Assembly: GCA_903907955.1 (NCBI GenBank)
Contig: CAIVPZ010000104.1
Span: 1-62,548 of the forward strand
Direction of reading: 5' to 3'
From: an uncultured Acetobacteraceae bacterium
GTDB lineage: Bacteria; Pseudomonadota; Alphaproteobacteria; Acetobacterales; Acetobacteraceae
Length of the DNA: 62,548 bases
Part shown: piece by piece, positions 61,951-62,548 of the stretch
How the letters are laid out: each line of letters begins with the position of its first letter
Numbering within the stretch: the stretch's first letter is position 1
The notes under the pieces: generated by a model
The model's input: only the letters and a program-made list of their open reading frames with translations
Database searches by the model: none
Told to the model about the DNA's origin: nothing
Translations under genes and position numbers: made by a program

Positions 61951-62526
61951 CTACGGATAGAGCTTGACGACGTCCCAGCCCTCGCCCGCGCGTGCAAACA
62001 CGGTGCGGTCGTGCAGGCGGAACGGCATGTCCTGCCAGAACTCCAGCCGCGCCGGCACCACGCGAAAGCCGGTCCAGAACGGCGGGCGGGGAATCTGGTC
62101 GCCCAGATAGGTGGCCTCGTACTTGGCCACCCGCTTGAGCAGCGCGCCGCGCCCGGGCAACGGCCGCGACTGCTCCGAGGCCCAGGCGCCGATGCGCGAC
62201 AGGCGGGCGCGGGAGGCATAATAGACGTCCGCCTCGGCATCCGAGACACGCTCCACCGCGCCCTCGATCCGCACCTGGCGGCGCAGGCTTTTCCAGTGGA
62301 ACAGCAGGGCGGCATGCGGATTGGCGTTCAGCTCGCCGCCCTTGCGGCTTTCGGTGTTGGTGTAGAAGACGAAGCCGCGCGCATCCCACTCCTTCAGCAG
62401 CACCATGCGCACCGAGGGCCGCCCCTCCGGCGAGGCGGTGGCCAGCGCCATGGCGTTGGGATCGTTCGGCTCGGCCCGCTCGGCTTCGGCGAACCAGGTG
62501 CGGAACTGTGCGAACGGATCGGGCAT
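61951..62526 (-). CDS. pdxH: Pyridoxamine 5'-phosphate oxidase
   Basis: FMN enzyme that makes pyridoxal 5'-phosphate. The 191-residue product begins [20 protein letters not shown] and has [20 protein letters not shown] (FMN site), [38 protein letters not shown] and the terminal [22 protein letters not shown]. Complete: the ATG lies 22 bases from the window end. First of a four-gene unit with the APH/AAA fusion, universal stress protein and MarR. Confidence 0.97.
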   Translation of the reverse strand: MPDPFAQFRTWFAEAERAEPNDPNAMALATASPEGRPSVRMVLLKEWDARGFVFYTNTESRKGGELNANPHAALLFHWKSLRRQVRIEGAVERVSDAEADVYYASRARLSRIGAWASEQSRPLPGRGALLKRVAKYEATYLGDQIPRPPFWTGFRVVPARLEFWQDMPFRLHDRTVFARAGEGWDVVKLYP

Positions 62527-62548
62527 GGCCGGCGGTTGCTCCTGCGTC

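Overview
The window is GC-rich, densely packed bacterial chromosome. Gene content points to an alphaproteobacterium, probably in the Acetobacteraceae near acidophilic or purple genera such as Rhodopila, Rhodovastum or Acidiphilium. Supporting signs are a plant-type glutamate-cysteine ligase, a BolA/CGFS-glutaredoxin pair, DUF3126, polyhydroxyalkanoate genes, a membrane-bound uptake [NiFe]-hydrogenase and three Tat-exported high-potential iron-sulfur proteins. No rRNA or 16S is present, so the genus is inference. GTG and TTG starts and 1-4 base gene overlaps (ATGA, GTGA) are common and decide many starts.

Layout. 0-7.4 kb: enolase; an assimilatory sulfate operon on the minus strand (cysH-cysD-cysNC-CBS protein) divergent from a YeiH-type sulfate exporter and a 51-residue membrane protein. 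7.5-12.1 kb: three tandem HiPIP genes, then a VWA / PP2C phosphatase / protein kinase triad. 12.2-13.0 kb: an internally deleted ISAs1-family element. 13.0-19.5 kb: comM, an EmrAB-type efflux pair and an Uup-type ABC-F ATPase. 19.6-25.0 kb: a purine operon (purC, a membrane protein, purS, purQ, purL) running into bolA and a monothiol glutaredoxin. 25.2-30.7 kb: hupSLCDF plus modD. 30.9-31.4 kb: a phasin. 31.8-36.0 kb: an FAD oxidase, then arsR-arsC-acr3 followed by an unusual signal peptidase. 36.1-39.7 kb: PHA depolymerase, thiolase and a wrecked cyclopropane fatty acid synthase gene. 39.7-48.6 kb: EF-G, DUF3126, a hybrid histidine kinase, a secreted EEP nuclease-like protein, an SDR, PPK2 and a small exported protein. 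48.7-52.4 kb: a degraded mobile/defence island (IS630 fragment, IS3-like transposase inserted in an abortive-infection-like gene, deleted resolvase, HigBA-like toxin-antitoxin, VapC remnant). 52.4-62.5 kb: methyltransferase, ubiA, divergent rsmE, gshA, a BTAD/TPR regulator, an unknown protein, MarR, a universal stress protein, an APH-AAA fusion and pdxH.

Two dispersed intergenic repeat families stand out. The first is a GC-rich compound inverted repeat, with nine copies or part-copies plus one fragment here, that normally abuts or supplies the stop codons of neighbouring genes. The second has two copies (after hupL and after rsmE) that also begin at the stop codon and end in AGAGYTTGTGAA inverted repeats. 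Neither matches an insertion sequence with its own transposase in this window. Together with the kinase/phosphatase/VWA triad and the HiPIP array they are the least explained parts of the region.
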